64,000 nt of DNA from Festucalex cinctus. Its lineage: Eukaryota; Chordata; Actinopteri; Syngnathiformes; Syngnathidae. Below the pieces are notes generated by a model. The model was given only the letters and a program-made list of their open reading frames with translations. It had not been told where the DNA came from and searched no databases. Of the stretch, positions 43,718 through 55,839 are shown piece after piece. Location: assembly GCF_051991245.1 (NCBI RefSeq), contig NC_135423.1, positions 12,152,501 to 12,216,500 on the forward strand, given 5' to 3'. Within the stretch, counting starts at the first letter, position 1, and every line of letters begins with the position of its first letter. The position numbers and the translations under genes were made by a program.

Positions 43718-46700
43718 ATTTTTAGTCATGTTACTGCAGTATGTCTTTGTTTTTGAGTGATGAAAATCCACTTTCATTTCAATTTGCCTTCGGCTCGCTT
43801 GACCAGACATTTGAGTGCTTTGTGTCGCGAGTCCCGGCGGATTTCGCCATCCCATTTGTTTTGTCACATTTTACACAGGTCCCGTTCTGGCATCCTTATT
43901 TATGTATTTATGTATTTATTTATTTATTTATTTATATAAAGTCCAGTCAGTTACTTTCAAATGCACGTTTGCATTTTCATTCTCATCCGCATCAACTCAC
44001 TTGCAGGTGTCCCATGTTTTCGTCAAGAACTACTTCCTGCTTCTGTATCTAACAATCATGGGAAATGTAGTCCTACTAGCCAAGTGCTGCAGTTACCCTG
44101 CCTTTATGTGCTATGGGAAAGATGGACTTTACCACTCGGAAACGCCTAATTATGACTGAGTTCTGTTCATGTGCTTTTGTTGTTGTAGCTAAAAATTACA
44201 CATGGCAGCTGATGTACTATTTGCTTGTAAATTACAACAAATAATGAGTTTTAAAGGACAGGACATTGAAATGTGTGGATTCTAAAACAACCTGCTAGCA
44301 GACGATAACGCCCTTATTAGTGTTTAATAATTCTTGCCATTCACAACTCCTTTGGCGCTCTCCGCTATGTTGAAACTTGAATAGTTTTCCAGTCGAAAAT
44401 ACGACATGAAAGTGCGTTCACGTGCAGTTTTCTACTCGACACGTGGTATTTACCATAATTACGATACCACATGAAGGCAGCATTAGTTACTGAGCTGAGA
44501 GTTTCTGGCGGCGCGTTTCCAATGTGGCACTACGAGGTTTGCGACCAGAGTGGTTTTTAGAATTAGAATTATTTGCGGGACTATTTTCCCACCCCATTTT
44601 CTTCAGTGCCATTATTCCAAAACAGCAGCAGTCTTACTGAGGTGTAATATTTGGCAACTCTAGCCAGCTCTGCCTTTTAGCGCAGAAAGTCTTCACGTCT
44701 TTAACTGCTTTTTAATTAATTTAGCAAGAGATGGCAAGTGCAAAGTGACAGACCATATGCGTTTCATCATTTCCAAGCTACCACTCTCCCACAGGCAGCT
44801 CCTGTGAATATAAACAGCAGCACCCACAGTGTGCTGTAAAGACAAATTTCTCCGAGGCGAAATCTGCTACTGTCAGAGTGTGACTTTTTACCAACTCTGG
44901 CACATGGAAAATGGGTTTGTGGAGATGGTTTCAATTTCATTGCCCACATGTGCAATCTTGCATGAGATGCAAGTATTGACTATCACTTTGGTGCAGATGG
45001 CGTATAATACCCCCCCAACCCCCTACAGTAAGTGTCAACCGCTCTGTTTAGTGTTGCCATTGGGTGAATCCTTTTTACTCAGCCATGCTGGGAATGAAAG
45101 GCGCTTGCTGGTGTGTCATGCTCATTAGCGTTATCGTTCTTGCACTTTGATTGCTGCTTGCATTGATCCTGGCCTGTAGGACATTCATGTTTACCTTCGC
45201 TGCAAGAAAAGAAAATAATATTTGATGTACTCGTATTTGATGATGGATTTGGAAAAGGTGAGAGCACCAAATGAAACCTGTCTGTCCCTTCTTCCCAGTT
45301 TGTTGTGCTTGTGAGTGCAATTTTATTTGTGCGCCTGCTTGGTTTTAATGAACTGTTTGCATTTTTGTGTTGACTGAATTCAGTCTGGTGTCGGTTGCTG
45401 CTGGGGCCCCCCTGCCTTTTCTTCGCTTCTTCCCTGACTGCTCCTGGAAAGTCGAGATAAGACTCACTGATGTTTGTCTGCTCCCTGGCAGATTACTGAG
45501 GCAGACAGGTACGAGGACTCTGGCAGTGGCAGTCTGCTGGAGGCCAAAGAACTTTCATAGGATGGCTGAGCAGATCACAGCTCCACCTGTATGAGGGCTG
45601 CTGCCGCTTAGCCAATTACTTTTCAAAGAGAAACGAACAGAGAATATCCTGGAAAATGTGATTTAACTTTAAATGTCATATTTCTGAAAATAGTGGCCTG
45701 CGGCGTTTATTTACTCAATTGCATGGGGGTACTTATGCTTCAGTGCATTTGTGGAATAATATTAAACAATGTTAGCTGTATACTGCATGTCAAGTGAAAG
45801 TGGATTTTAGAACAAAATAAAAGTGATTATATTATTGAATTATTGAATTCAACCAGGAGAATGTTCACGTGCCTTGAGATGTGATGTTTTGATTATAAAC
45901 AGAGTTTAAATCATTTCATTATTTTTCTTGTTATCTTTGCTTTTGGTGCCATCTAAATCAGAAAATGATATCATATTCATAGCTGATGGGGGAGGTAAGA
46001 AAAATGAGCTAACATGATAAACTTGGGAGCATAATGAAGAGATAATCTGCATACAACCTTTCCCACAGTTCTTCGTTTTTACCTCCAAGTATACCGCTCC
46101 CTTTCATGACGATTGAATTAAAAGAACTATGTTAAAGTGTACAAATATGAAAGCCATAAATGTTCATGACAAGAAAAGGCATAGAGCAAAAGCAATCATC
46201 AGATTGTAGGCGGTTCTAAAATAAGATCATAGCAGATTTGTAGTAGCTTCCGCAGGACTTGGCAAACTTGCATCACTTTGGATTCAATCAAACAATTCCT
46301 GTTCAGCTTTCACTGCTGTTGGCATTATTCAACAACAAAAAATATAGACGTGCAAGTGATTATCTGCCACTCGTGCTCAAAACATTACAATCACGATCTA
46401 CGTCTATTGGTATAAAGTTTGAGCTTAGCTCTCCTGAAAGTAAAGAGCGGTGTGGTTTGATGCTAAGCAAAAAGTTAACTGTCCTTTTTCATTAATAAGA
46501 TTAGAAAAAATATAAACTGGACTACAGCTGCAGCTATTGAATAAGAACGGTGGGCGAAAACCAACCGAGAAATTTTAAAACGCATGAGGCTCAACCGTGA
46601 AGGATAAGACACAATATGGAGTCTCAGGCAAAGACGGGTCTGTGGCAGAGGATTTACTGGAGGGGAAAAAAAAATAAATTCTGGGAGAAAAGTTTGGGAA

Positions 46701-46871
46701 CAAGACATGATACCTGAGTGTGAATATGCTATAGTAGGCAGAATCACAACAACATTCCGTGTTGTTTCAGCGTCACAATGAAGTGCGTAGAAGTGTAGAG
46801 ACGCGATGGCTAGTGTGATTTGTTTTTACACAGTTGGTGGCAGTTTTTTATTATTAAACTACAGTGTCTAT
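43718..46871. other. Unassigned DNA
   Basis: A TTTA/ATTT-rich microsatellite lies at 43899-43937. Frames at 43741-44159 and 44829-45128 lack recognisable domains. A CTGGCAG...GACAG|GTACGAG pair near 45488-45514 would bound only 17 bases and was not called. No element ends were found. Confidence 0.4.
43899..43937. repeat. (TTTA)n microsatellite
   Basis: TATTTATGTATTTATG followed by TATTTATTTATTTATT-type units. Confidence 0.85.
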
Positions 46872-47194
46872 TTAAAGGGACAGTGTGCAAAAATTGCTAT
46901 CTAGTGGTGAACTATTAAATACATGGTTTCTCAGAGAGACCAATTAAGTTTGTAAGTTTAAGTTAAGTTTAGGTTTGTCTCCTTCGGGTATCCGTATCAG
47001 AAAGATGGCGGCTAAACATGTCAGCCTCCTGTAAGGTGAGGCGCAGTGTAGTATAATTAGAGAGTACTAGAACTACTACTATATTTAACCAAAAAAAAAA
47101 AAAAGTATGCTGATGTGCATATTGAAATTAATTGTAGGTTTTTAAAATGAACAAACATTGAAAAAACAAAACATTCTACGCAATGTCACTTTAA
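46872..47194 (+). mobile_element. TTAA-flanked MITE of another family, 323 bp
   Basis: The left end TTAAAGGGACAGTGTGCAAA and the right end TACGCAATGTCACTTTAA are imperfect inverted repeats (AAAGGGACAGTG against AAAGTGACATTG) with TTAA at both tips, suiting a piggyBac- or Kolobok-type element. The interior includes GCTATCTAGTGGTGAA, an AAGATGGCGGC motif, and a 15-A run. It shares no sequence with the A, B and C subfamilies. There is no transposase. Confidence 0.65.
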
Positions 47195-50100
47195 TTATTG
47201 TCAAGTTAAAATGGGTATAAATCAAAAACTAGTTATATGAAGAAATGTAAAGACGTGTTAAGCACGCAAAAATGAGCAAAACTACAACATGGTGTAGCTC
47301 CCCATAATTGTAAGACCTGATTTAATTACATCCTGCTGCTTTCATGATGGGGTGGGGGGGATAAATCAATTTGAAGGAGGCATTTATTTGTGGGTAACGC
47401 ACCAGGCAACTAATTGGGGAACAGTGTCTATTACAGGGGTGGACACCTTTTGAGGAAACAGTATTCAGGGTGGTAAGCAATGTTTGCTGTTTTTATCATA
47501 CTGATGATGAATTTTATATTGTGACATTTAGATTTTTATTTCTTTTTTTCTTTTTCTTTTATCCGAGATTTCTGTTGACTTTGCTGCTTGCTGTAAGGGT
47601 AATAGTGCAGACAGAGAGTAGCCATGCAAAGATCAGTTTCCAAAGAGGATTTGTCTTGCTCTTTTGACTTTGGCTCACTTTGCATGCTTGAGATGGATCC
47701 TCTTTGAAACCAGGCCTGATCTGATACAAATGTTTCCATGTTGGTTCTTCTTGTATTTTTAAGAAATAGGTGATCCTCTCAAGACTATTTTCTTAGTCTG
47801 GCAGTAGGCTTATCACACCTGTGCCAACAGAGTTCATTATTTTATCTAGTCACCCCCCCCCCCCCCCCAGTAATTACAGCACAAACAAGTCTGTTTTGGT
47901 GACTGCAAATAGAACAGGAAGGACTTAAGACGTAACCCGTCGTCTTTATTTATTTATTTACTTGTCAGATGTTTTATTTCTGTAGCACTTTTATTTGTCC
48001 TTTCTCTGGACCTCATTAAACCCAAGGCTGGTGTTGTTTCACGACATTGTGCCTGCCTCTAGGACTGGAATGCGAAAACGATCCCACATTAATTCTGCTT
48101 TCACAAACCTCCCGACTATTAATAATAGGGCACATTGGTATGCTTCCCGGTCACAGCCCACGCTGTCATAAATGGAGGGCAGAGATGAATGAGCACAGCT
48201 CACGTGCCATATTGTCATTGTCTCGGGTTTTTTAGCTTGCACTCAGCCATGGACAAATCTCCTGAGATGGCACAGTGTGAGCGCGTCGACAAATAAGAGA
48301 GGGACAATTTGCTGTTGGGCCATACTGCTGCTTTATTGTGAGTGGCAGGTCCTTATCAGCGCTCCCACTGGTTGATCACAGTTGAAAGGGGGTCAGGCTG
48401 AATTAAAGACTAGCTAATTAAAATGTCCAGGGGACATGCGAGGCCTTCTTTCACTTATCTGCCAGAGCATAGCTTGTGAAAGAGGGGAGGTGGAAGAAAC
48501 AAGAAAAATGAATAACGGTTTTGTTGTTGCACTTGTTGAATAACGATATCGGATACAAGATCATGGAATGTCTCTTTGCGGTTATTTATAACCACACCGT
48601 TTTTTTTTTCCGTGCAGTCTAATGTCTATTAGTCCTTGCAGATAGTGCAGGAAAGACTTGGTTAGCGTATTCCCAAGTGAGCAGACTCGTAAAGATGGAT
48701 AGATTGAGGTTCCAGTGACGTCCGTAAAATGGCTATTATGTTCTTAGCCTTCTCTCATCTTGTCTCCATGGTGTGGCATTTTTCAAATTACCCATTTTCA
48801 CAGCCTACTGGAGAACAGAGCGTCTGCTCTATAGCCAGTTTGCATTTACATATACAGTATGTATGACATTGAGGTGGATTTTGGGTGGTAAAAAGGTCAG
48901 TCTTATCTGTTCCATTGCATTGACATGAAGTCACTAAAAGGTGGTGCAGTGACTACAAGAGAAAATAAGCTAGTGGCAGCCGTAAAAGTAAAATGTTACG
49001 ACAACAAACCCAGAAAACAGGAGCTGTGACCTTCAAAATGCGAGCCAGAGGGCATTTTGATGTCGATATCAGTCGACGACAGAGGGTGGATGACTATCGG
49101 CTTAATTCTTATTCCACAGATGCAATATTTATCACAATCCTGTGTTTAGATGTAGGCACATAGAACATATTATTTTCCGCACAAAAACACAGAACCTTGT
49201 ATGGCACAATTAACATGTCGGGGTCTGTTAGAGGGAGTGCCACTGGTTAAGTACTATGGTATGTTAGCAAAACAACATCTTTACTGTAACGTTTGACTGT
49301 TGCAGCTGAACAGTGTCCCTCTTTGAGTTGTTGGTCTAGGCACGTTTTCCTTCCAAAGTACAGATACTGCAGAGTTAGGGTCAGGCAACATGTCCAAATT
49401 CCCCTGAGGGCTTTGAGTTTCAGCAAGAAGTAGTTATTTCTTAAGAATTACCACAGTCCTCTGGTGCAGGCACAACTTCATTTGACAGTGACTCACTGTC
49501 GTGAAGCCGATTGATCCATGGAAAGGCAACAACATTTTCTTGCCTTTGAGAGGAAAACACGAACGAATGGCAACCAAACAGGGACACCTCAAATCTCTTT
49601 ATTGCGAGGCCCTACTTTGCTTCCAATTGCAGGTTGGATTTCTGGATTGCGAATGTTTGCAGAAGAATGGACGTAAATGATTGGAATGAATTGGCATTGA
49701 CGGGTATGAGTCTGGGTATACTGGGTATGAGTATGGGGCATATGCAATTGTTTGTTGTGTATCTACGTGCTGCATCTAGGCTGGATGTGAAGGTGTCCTG
49801 AATTTGACTGACACCATGAGTGAATCAGCATAATGAGGTGCCATGTTGCCTGTGGAAATTATTACTGCAGTAGGAGAGGCATTAGATTGATTAGGGCAAT
49901 CTCCTCCTCTGTCCCTGAGATGTACCATCATCATGCTTATACTTCATATATTGTCCCTCCCTTTCAGGCAATAGTACTCATTAATTTTTGAGGGTTAACA
50001 AAATACTGTTCGATCATTCATGCTCTATATGAGATTTTCTATTTCCATCTCACACACACAGACCATTTTGAATGTTTAAATGGATGCTAATGCTAACATT

Positions 50101-50318
50101 TAAAAAATCAACAACAGGAACCACTATCCAATTTGGGTTACTGTGGTATAAAGATAACTATACCATGTACATGAAGTTTAAGATCAACTTTACAATTTTA
50201 TTTTATTTTTTTTATTTATTTTATTTTTGTTTTTTTGTTTTTGTTTTTTTTTTTGTTTAGTTTTTTTTAGAAGAGGTATGCTATTTTTTGTATAAATGCA
50301 TATTGAGTGATCCTAGAT
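47195..50318. other. Largely repeat-poor unique DNA
   Basis: Poly-C at 47852-47868, T-rich at 47537-47560, and a T-rich tract at 50200-50270. From about 47990 to 48480 the sequence is moderately GC-rich with several AT-rich homeodomain-type cores (ATTAATAATAG, TAGCTAATTAAAATG) and no repeats, a candidate conserved non-coding block. No splice-bounded frame is supported. Confidence 0.4.
47852..47868. repeat. Poly-C run
   Basis: About 17 consecutive C residues. The length is likely to be error-prone in any assembly. Confidence 0.85.
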
Positions 50319-50750
50319 CAGTGGTTCTTAACATGGATTCTGTTGAACCCCAGGGGTTCCCCATTGTGATGATACGCCCCGCTTGGCCGTCATTGGCTGA
50401 TCACGCTACATTGCTGGGCCTATATGTGCTGCAAAGAATTTGGTGCACTCAGTAGTCGATTTGTGGCTGTTGTGATGGTATGTCGTGTGATTTCTTCTTT
50501 TTTTATTATTAATTTTTATTATTGCAATCCCTTTATACTAACTATGTTGAGCAAAAACAAAAATTGTTGGATGACTGTGCAATATGATTTAACATATAAT
50601 GGAACGTATGGCGTTCTACAGGGTTCAGTTCTGGGCCTTTTTTCATTGTATCTGTGTTCCATCTTAAGAAAATAGAGGTAGTTGGTTTAAAGTGTTCTCT
50701 AAATATAGTTGATTTAAGTGATGGGAGTTAACATCCTATCTGTAAGATTT
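50319..50750 (+). mobile_element. TIR-like element remnant with L2-type RT fragment, second locus
   Basis: CAGTGGTTCTTAACATGGAT starts the copy; GGGCCTATATGTGCTGCAAA and then an RT block follow, in the order seen at 4400-4700. A T-rich insertion of about 130 bp separates the tip and RT parts more than in the first copy. No right terminus was recognised. Confidence 0.55.
50610..50666 (+). pseudogene. L2-type LINE reverse transcriptase fragment
   Basis: The frame reads GVLQGSVLGLFSLYLCSIL, a mutated form of the GVPQGSVLGPLLFSLY block of L2-type reverse transcriptases (Leu for the conserved Pro after GV, and a further change after VLG). A stop follows soon after; no YADD block is present. Confidence 0.7.
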
Positions 50751-53700
50751 GCAATGGCAAGTTAAGGAATTCTAGCCAAGGACAACTTGCTATCTAACAA
50801 ACTAATGGAACACTTCCTTAACCTGCATGGAGATGCGGAATACATGAATACAACTATTTATGAATTCAAGGTGAGGAGCGCCAAATTTAATGAAAAAGCT
50901 ATTCTTCCTGTTCATTTTGTTCACCAGTAAACCCAGATAATGAAAATGATCTAACAGACTATATATATTTTTTTTAAATGCAATCATGGCGGTTTAGTTC
51001 AGCAATAAACACTAGAACCACAAGCCCAATCATGGCTTGTTGCTCTTGTAAAAATTTAATGCTGATTAATCGATATCCAGTGTTATTGATGCAATCAAGC
51101 GTGATTGCTGAGCGTCCCATTTGTTACAGTTCGCTCCAACCCTTTAAGTGTGATTGCTTCTGAGGAGACCTACAGACACATTTATCAAGCGAGGTTTGAT
51201 CTCCCTCAGGTCACTGGTGAGCCGAAGGGCATGCTCATGGTGGTAAATGCGATCTTACGGTGTCCATGTTGTGAAGCCTACAGGCATTAGTCATAACATC
51301 AGTCATCAGTCTTTTACGGTTGTCCATTTTCAACTAGATCACGCAGACCTCAAGATATTTTTCTTTTAAGTTATCATGGCCAGCCTTGTGTAGGTCGCTC
51401 CATCGGCTTGATTGATTGTGAGTATGATAATTGTCAGGAAAGATTACACCCCAAGTCAGATCACCACTTTGCTTCTCCATGGAGCTTGATGGGACTTAAT
51501 GCCGCTAGCCTCTGCAGTGCCATGAGCTGCTCACACCAGAAGCGGCTAATTGGATTGATAAAAAGCTAATGTGACTAGCACCCGAGGAGTAGGCTATACT
51601 GGGTACTTACTACTGGGGTTAGAAAATCATGTATGAATAATGCGTACCAGTATATTTCAAAAGTTGCAAGGTTACCAATTGACCTGTGGCTATGTGATTG
51701 GATTACATTTTCTGCTTTAGCATTTTAGGTTAGCAGAATATTATATATGATGTACAACAATCCGGCTCGCATCAAATTGCTTCAAGCCTTGAAAGAATGA
51801 GATTGATAGCTTGATTGATCACAATTATTTGATAGACGTAGACATATGAACGGGTCAAAGCAAGGAGTCATGACTGAGAAGAGATTATGAATGGATGATT
51901 GGTGGAATGGTGGCTCTTGCTCCCTACATTATAAATTATGCTGCTCCTGATGAGCGCCATAAACCTGAATCTTGACGTTTACGTCACATGCATGCCATAA
52001 TGTACGTAACATAATAATCTTATGCTATGTTGTTTGCAAATATGTTGTGGAATCCTCAGCTGTATCGATACTAGATCATTTAAATAATCATGTCAGAAGT
52101 TGATTGTTAAGAATCAATGTGCTAACCATGAGGTGTCATAAAGTCAGATGGTCACAATGTAGTGAACTCCTGTTTTCTCATGACTTCAGTTCAGACTGCA
52201 AGAATCTCATTTAGCATGCTAGCCCTGCTCTAGAGTGAGTCCAGAGGCCCTGCCCTGAGACCAAGGCTTAACTGGGATGGGGTGTTATAGCTTGTCTCAA
52301 GTGGAAAGGTCTCTAAAGACAGTTTACAGTGTTTTAAACATCCTTCTTTTTCTACTTTGGAGCATCATCATTTGAATCCAAGAATTGTACCAATATCACA
52401 AGCACGGAGTCCTCTGTATCAAGCAGTAAGTTAGACTTAGATTTAAGTTAGTTCGACTCAACGGGCCATAGATTATTGTTCCGTGCATTGTTATAGATGA
52501 ATGTTTGGGTGGCAACTCTCACATCTCAGTGTGACGTGGGGACTGTTCATCCATGAAAGTGGGCTACTTTCAAGCACAGTGCCAAGAAGCGTTTGCAGGT
52601 GCTAACGGACATTTAATTTGACTGTTGAGTAGTCAGTCAAGAAAGCCCAGCGAGGTTAACGTCACTGTTGGCCTCTCATGCCATCACAAAAGCATACAAA
52701 GGCTGTTTAGCCACTTGGACGAGAGTTGACAGGTTAGCGTAGAGCAAGATAGCTAGTTCGACACAATACAGGTTTACTGGACCAAAGCAAGAAAAACACC
52801 CTGCATTTGACCAGATTTGGCCAGTCTACAACGAGGGATCCTAGAAGTTGAAGTAAGCTGTTTTAAACTAAAAAGGAAAACCTTTTCATTGGTTGTCGAT
52901 GCTGCCTCAGTGCACCGGTGTACATTCTGGTTCAATACGTGGACGTCTTCAAATAAGTGAATGGATGAGGCTTTGTAAAGCCGTGTAGTGTAGATAAAGC
53001 GCTATCAGTGCTTTTTGGGGAAAGTACATTAAGTATCCGATTCAAGATCATTCGATACATGCTTGAACACAAATAACGAAGGCAGATTTGCCAAATGTGT
53101 TACCTTTGGAGGTAGTATCAGAGGTGTAGCAGGGACAGGATAGGAGCTGTGTATAGGGAATAGCAGCAGCCTGCATATCACAGGTGTCTAGTTTAACAAT
53201 CAGTATTTATAGTAACAGTTGTTGCTGTCAGACTAGTATTGTGTACGTGACATCAGATGCTGGAGCTGACATTGTCACACATAGGCTATACAGTAATTAT
53301 CTAATTGCGAGGTGCAGTTTCTTTGTTTGAACCTAAGTGTCTCCGCAATATGCCGTAAGGCACAAGTCAGATCGGCACCATTTCGACTTGTGTGTTTTCA
53401 GCTGAACTGCAAGTCATCTTCTTAAGAAGTCTCCATTTAGTCTGTTTTCTACCAAACAGCACAGCGTCCTTGAGCTCCGAAGTTTCTTGGTTGAACAAAG
53501 GCACGAGCGATCTCTCTGATACATTACCCTTTGCACCCAACACACAAACACACGCACACGCGAACACGCACACATACTGGTGTGTTTTCAACTTCTAATG
53601 CTATTTATAGACTGTTCCCAAAACTTTCTCCGTATATTAAGAATCCGCGAAAGCTTTTGCTCTCATCCACCGAATAATGAATGGCACCTTGAGCTCCAAG

Positions 53701-53891
53701 TGTTATATTGCACTGAAAATCCTTGCTGAATGCCAGACCTCAGGTCACCAAAATCTATTTCCTTGGCAACTGAATTGTTCTCTATTGAGGCTTATGCAAG
53801 ATTTCAAAATACAGTACACAAGGTATGAGGAAAAAAAAAAGTTTTGGGGCTGGTTTCAAAAAGAAATATTTTAAATCCAAACTAAACCCCC

Positions 53892-53975
53892 CATCATGGC
53901 AAGGAAAAACACCAGTTTGGAGAAATAAAGAAAAGAAAACTTAAGGAGGGAATGCAGATGTTGGGCACCCCTGAC
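53892..53975 (+). repeat. Short LINE-like scrap and hAT-like end
   Basis: CATCATGGCAAGGAAAAACA with AGAAAACTTAAGGAGGGAAT resembles a common teleost retrotransposon segment (CAAGGAAAAACTCCC...). It is followed by TGGGCACCCCTGA, which looks like the right end of a hAT element. Both are too short for certainty. Confidence 0.35.
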
Positions 53976-54710
53976 TCAGGCCAGTGCCTAAATTTAGATG
54001 ATCAATGTTTCAGAATTAATCTGAACACATACATGACAACTCAACACTGCTCTGGATCATTATCTGTCCCCATTACATTCCTATTCGATTAGATTGATTG
54101 GGCCAGTGTAGAACCAATTTCCAAACTGATTGACTTTGCTTGCTCAAGCATGGTTCATTATAGTTTGCAGGCCGGTTATCTTCCCCCTGGGTCCGCTGAC
54201 CTTCCGACATGAAGAAGTGTGTGGAAAATTGGGCAGAAAATGTTGACAAGGAGGATTCTTGAAGGAAGTTATAACATTACCATTCAGATGTGAAGGGCCA
54301 TGTTGATAAGACAAAAAAAGGCAAGAGGGTTTCCACGTTACAAATAAAATTTGTCATCCCAGCTGAGTTAGGTTGTCCATCCCACTACAAGCATCAGTTT
54401 GTTCCTGCCTCTTTGTGTAATTGAAGCCCCTGCATCTTTTTCACACAGGCCAAATTCCGTTCTGGCTCGACACCTCACCAAAGCAAATTTGTCATCTCTT
54501 ATGCTCACCACCAGTGTCACATGGTCCACTGTGGGGCAACGTGACCTTGGAATTTTGTGGTGGTCTTTTTGGATCAATAAATGGAGCCCAATCTAGTACA
54601 GAAGAGCCAATAAAGTCGAACACAATCCATTCTAGAGCTGGTTGAGCTCCAATCTGTTTACTGTTAATTTAAACAACCCCTTCCAACTTCCGTCTTGTTT
54701 CCGCCATCGA

Positions 54711-54745
54711 CTGGTTCATACAAGTCCATATAATCTTGCAGTAGC
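54711..54745 (+). mobile_element. hAT-like scrap
   Basis: GACTGGTTCATACAAGTCCA followed by TATAATCTTGC matches the interior of the element at 30555-30642 (GACCAATTCATACAAGTCCA). Only about 35 bases survive. Confidence 0.4.
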
Positions 54746-55362
54746 TGTAGTAGTGGTAGTAGTAAGCTTTTAGGGACATTGCAGCCACTGCCCATGAGTA
54801 AACCCCCCCCCCAGTGACAGACTGTGTGAATGGGATGTGAATTTTAATTTGAGCATTATGCACAAAAGCACTGACCAATTCTCTATACACTAATATATTC
54901 TGACAGTTCTACTTGTGCATATTCATTTTGCAAGGTGAGCCAAAACTAACAGTTACAGAACATAAACTGTGCAATAATCCTTGGCCCTGTAATAGCTGTA
55001 CAACCAAATTATGTATGAGGTATGCTTCGTTTGCATCTCGATCAATGCTGGATGGAACACACAACAAATGTGCTCATTAGTCCGCTCAGAATGGTTGAAG
55101 ACGAGTCATACAGTGGCAGGGCCAGCCATGTGCTTAATTTAAGGATGCTTTTACATTAGCAGTTTGGCTCGTTTTAATCAAGCTGTAGTTTTTTTTTCCC
55201 CTTTGGTGCAGTGCATAACAAAATTCAGCTAAAACAAAAACTTAATATTAACAGTAACGCCATGCCAAACCAGCACTGGAACCAGCTCAGGTGTGAAAGG
55301 AGAATCTGGTGTCTGAATGCACATCAGTACACCAAATGCATTGCATATAACATGACTCAATA

Positions 55363-55839
55363 TGTTACGTTCTGAGGTTGGATCCCAAAAGTGCAGACAC
55401 AGATAAGATTTTAACTCTTTATTCGCATAACATCAAGAGGCGTGGACCGAACTTGACTAGACGAGAAACAATGAGAATGCATTGAGAATCACGAGATGCC
55501 AAGCCCCCTTGGGTTGTGGAGATGCACAGAGGAACAGAGGTAATAATCCCACAAACACACACTTCTCGATTTGGCTTAAATAGACAGTCAATTGATCGGA
55601 TTGGCTGTGGCTAGATGTGGGTAACAGGACTGACATGGAATTATGTGATTGGCTGTTGACCAAGTAAAGAAATTAAAGATTCTTGACATCACATAGCTCC
55701 TGACATCACATAGCGTTTTTCCAGTTGAAACCAGATGATGGTTACATCAGTTCAAAACAGACACTTGACCTCACGGTCATGACCCAAACATAAGCCTTGC
55801 ATGACCCCAACTTAACCCTGGCATGACCCAGTCATGACA
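55363..55839 (-). mobile_element. Solo LTR, family copy 5 (antisense), near full length
   Basis: This 477-bp copy has the best-preserved tips: TGTTACGTTCTGAGG and CCCAGTCATGACA on the plus strand. On the minus strand: GGGTCATG tandem units, GGTCATGACC (55775-55784), two CCAAT boxes, a degenerate TATA (CTATTTAAGCC) and AATAAA. The flanks caata and atctc do not match, so a target duplication is lost or the ends have moved. There is no internal region. Confidence 0.78.

Larger units (their letters stand above)
50751..55362. other. Long repeat-poor stretch
   Basis: About 51000-53300 has almost no recognisable repeats or homopolymers, unlike the rest of the window, and includes TGATTGATTG, GCTAATTGGATTGATAA and a CRE-like TGACGTTTACGTCAC (51974-51988). 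It is a plausible regulatory region but this is inference. A CA-rich stretch lies at 53538-53575. A short LINE-like scrap (CATGGCAAGGAAAAAC, 53896-53911) and a hAT-like scrap (54711-54745) also occur. Frames such as 54368-54577 have no recognisable domain. Confidence 0.4.

Noticed and set aside
45488..45514. Possible 17-bp microexon between CTGGCAG and GACAG/GTACGAG
   Set aside because: A 17-bp exon with only short flanking signals is not credible without transcript support.
54368..54577. Two overlapping frames that might be a transposase scrap
   Set aside because: No transposase motif or flanking termini were found in either strand.
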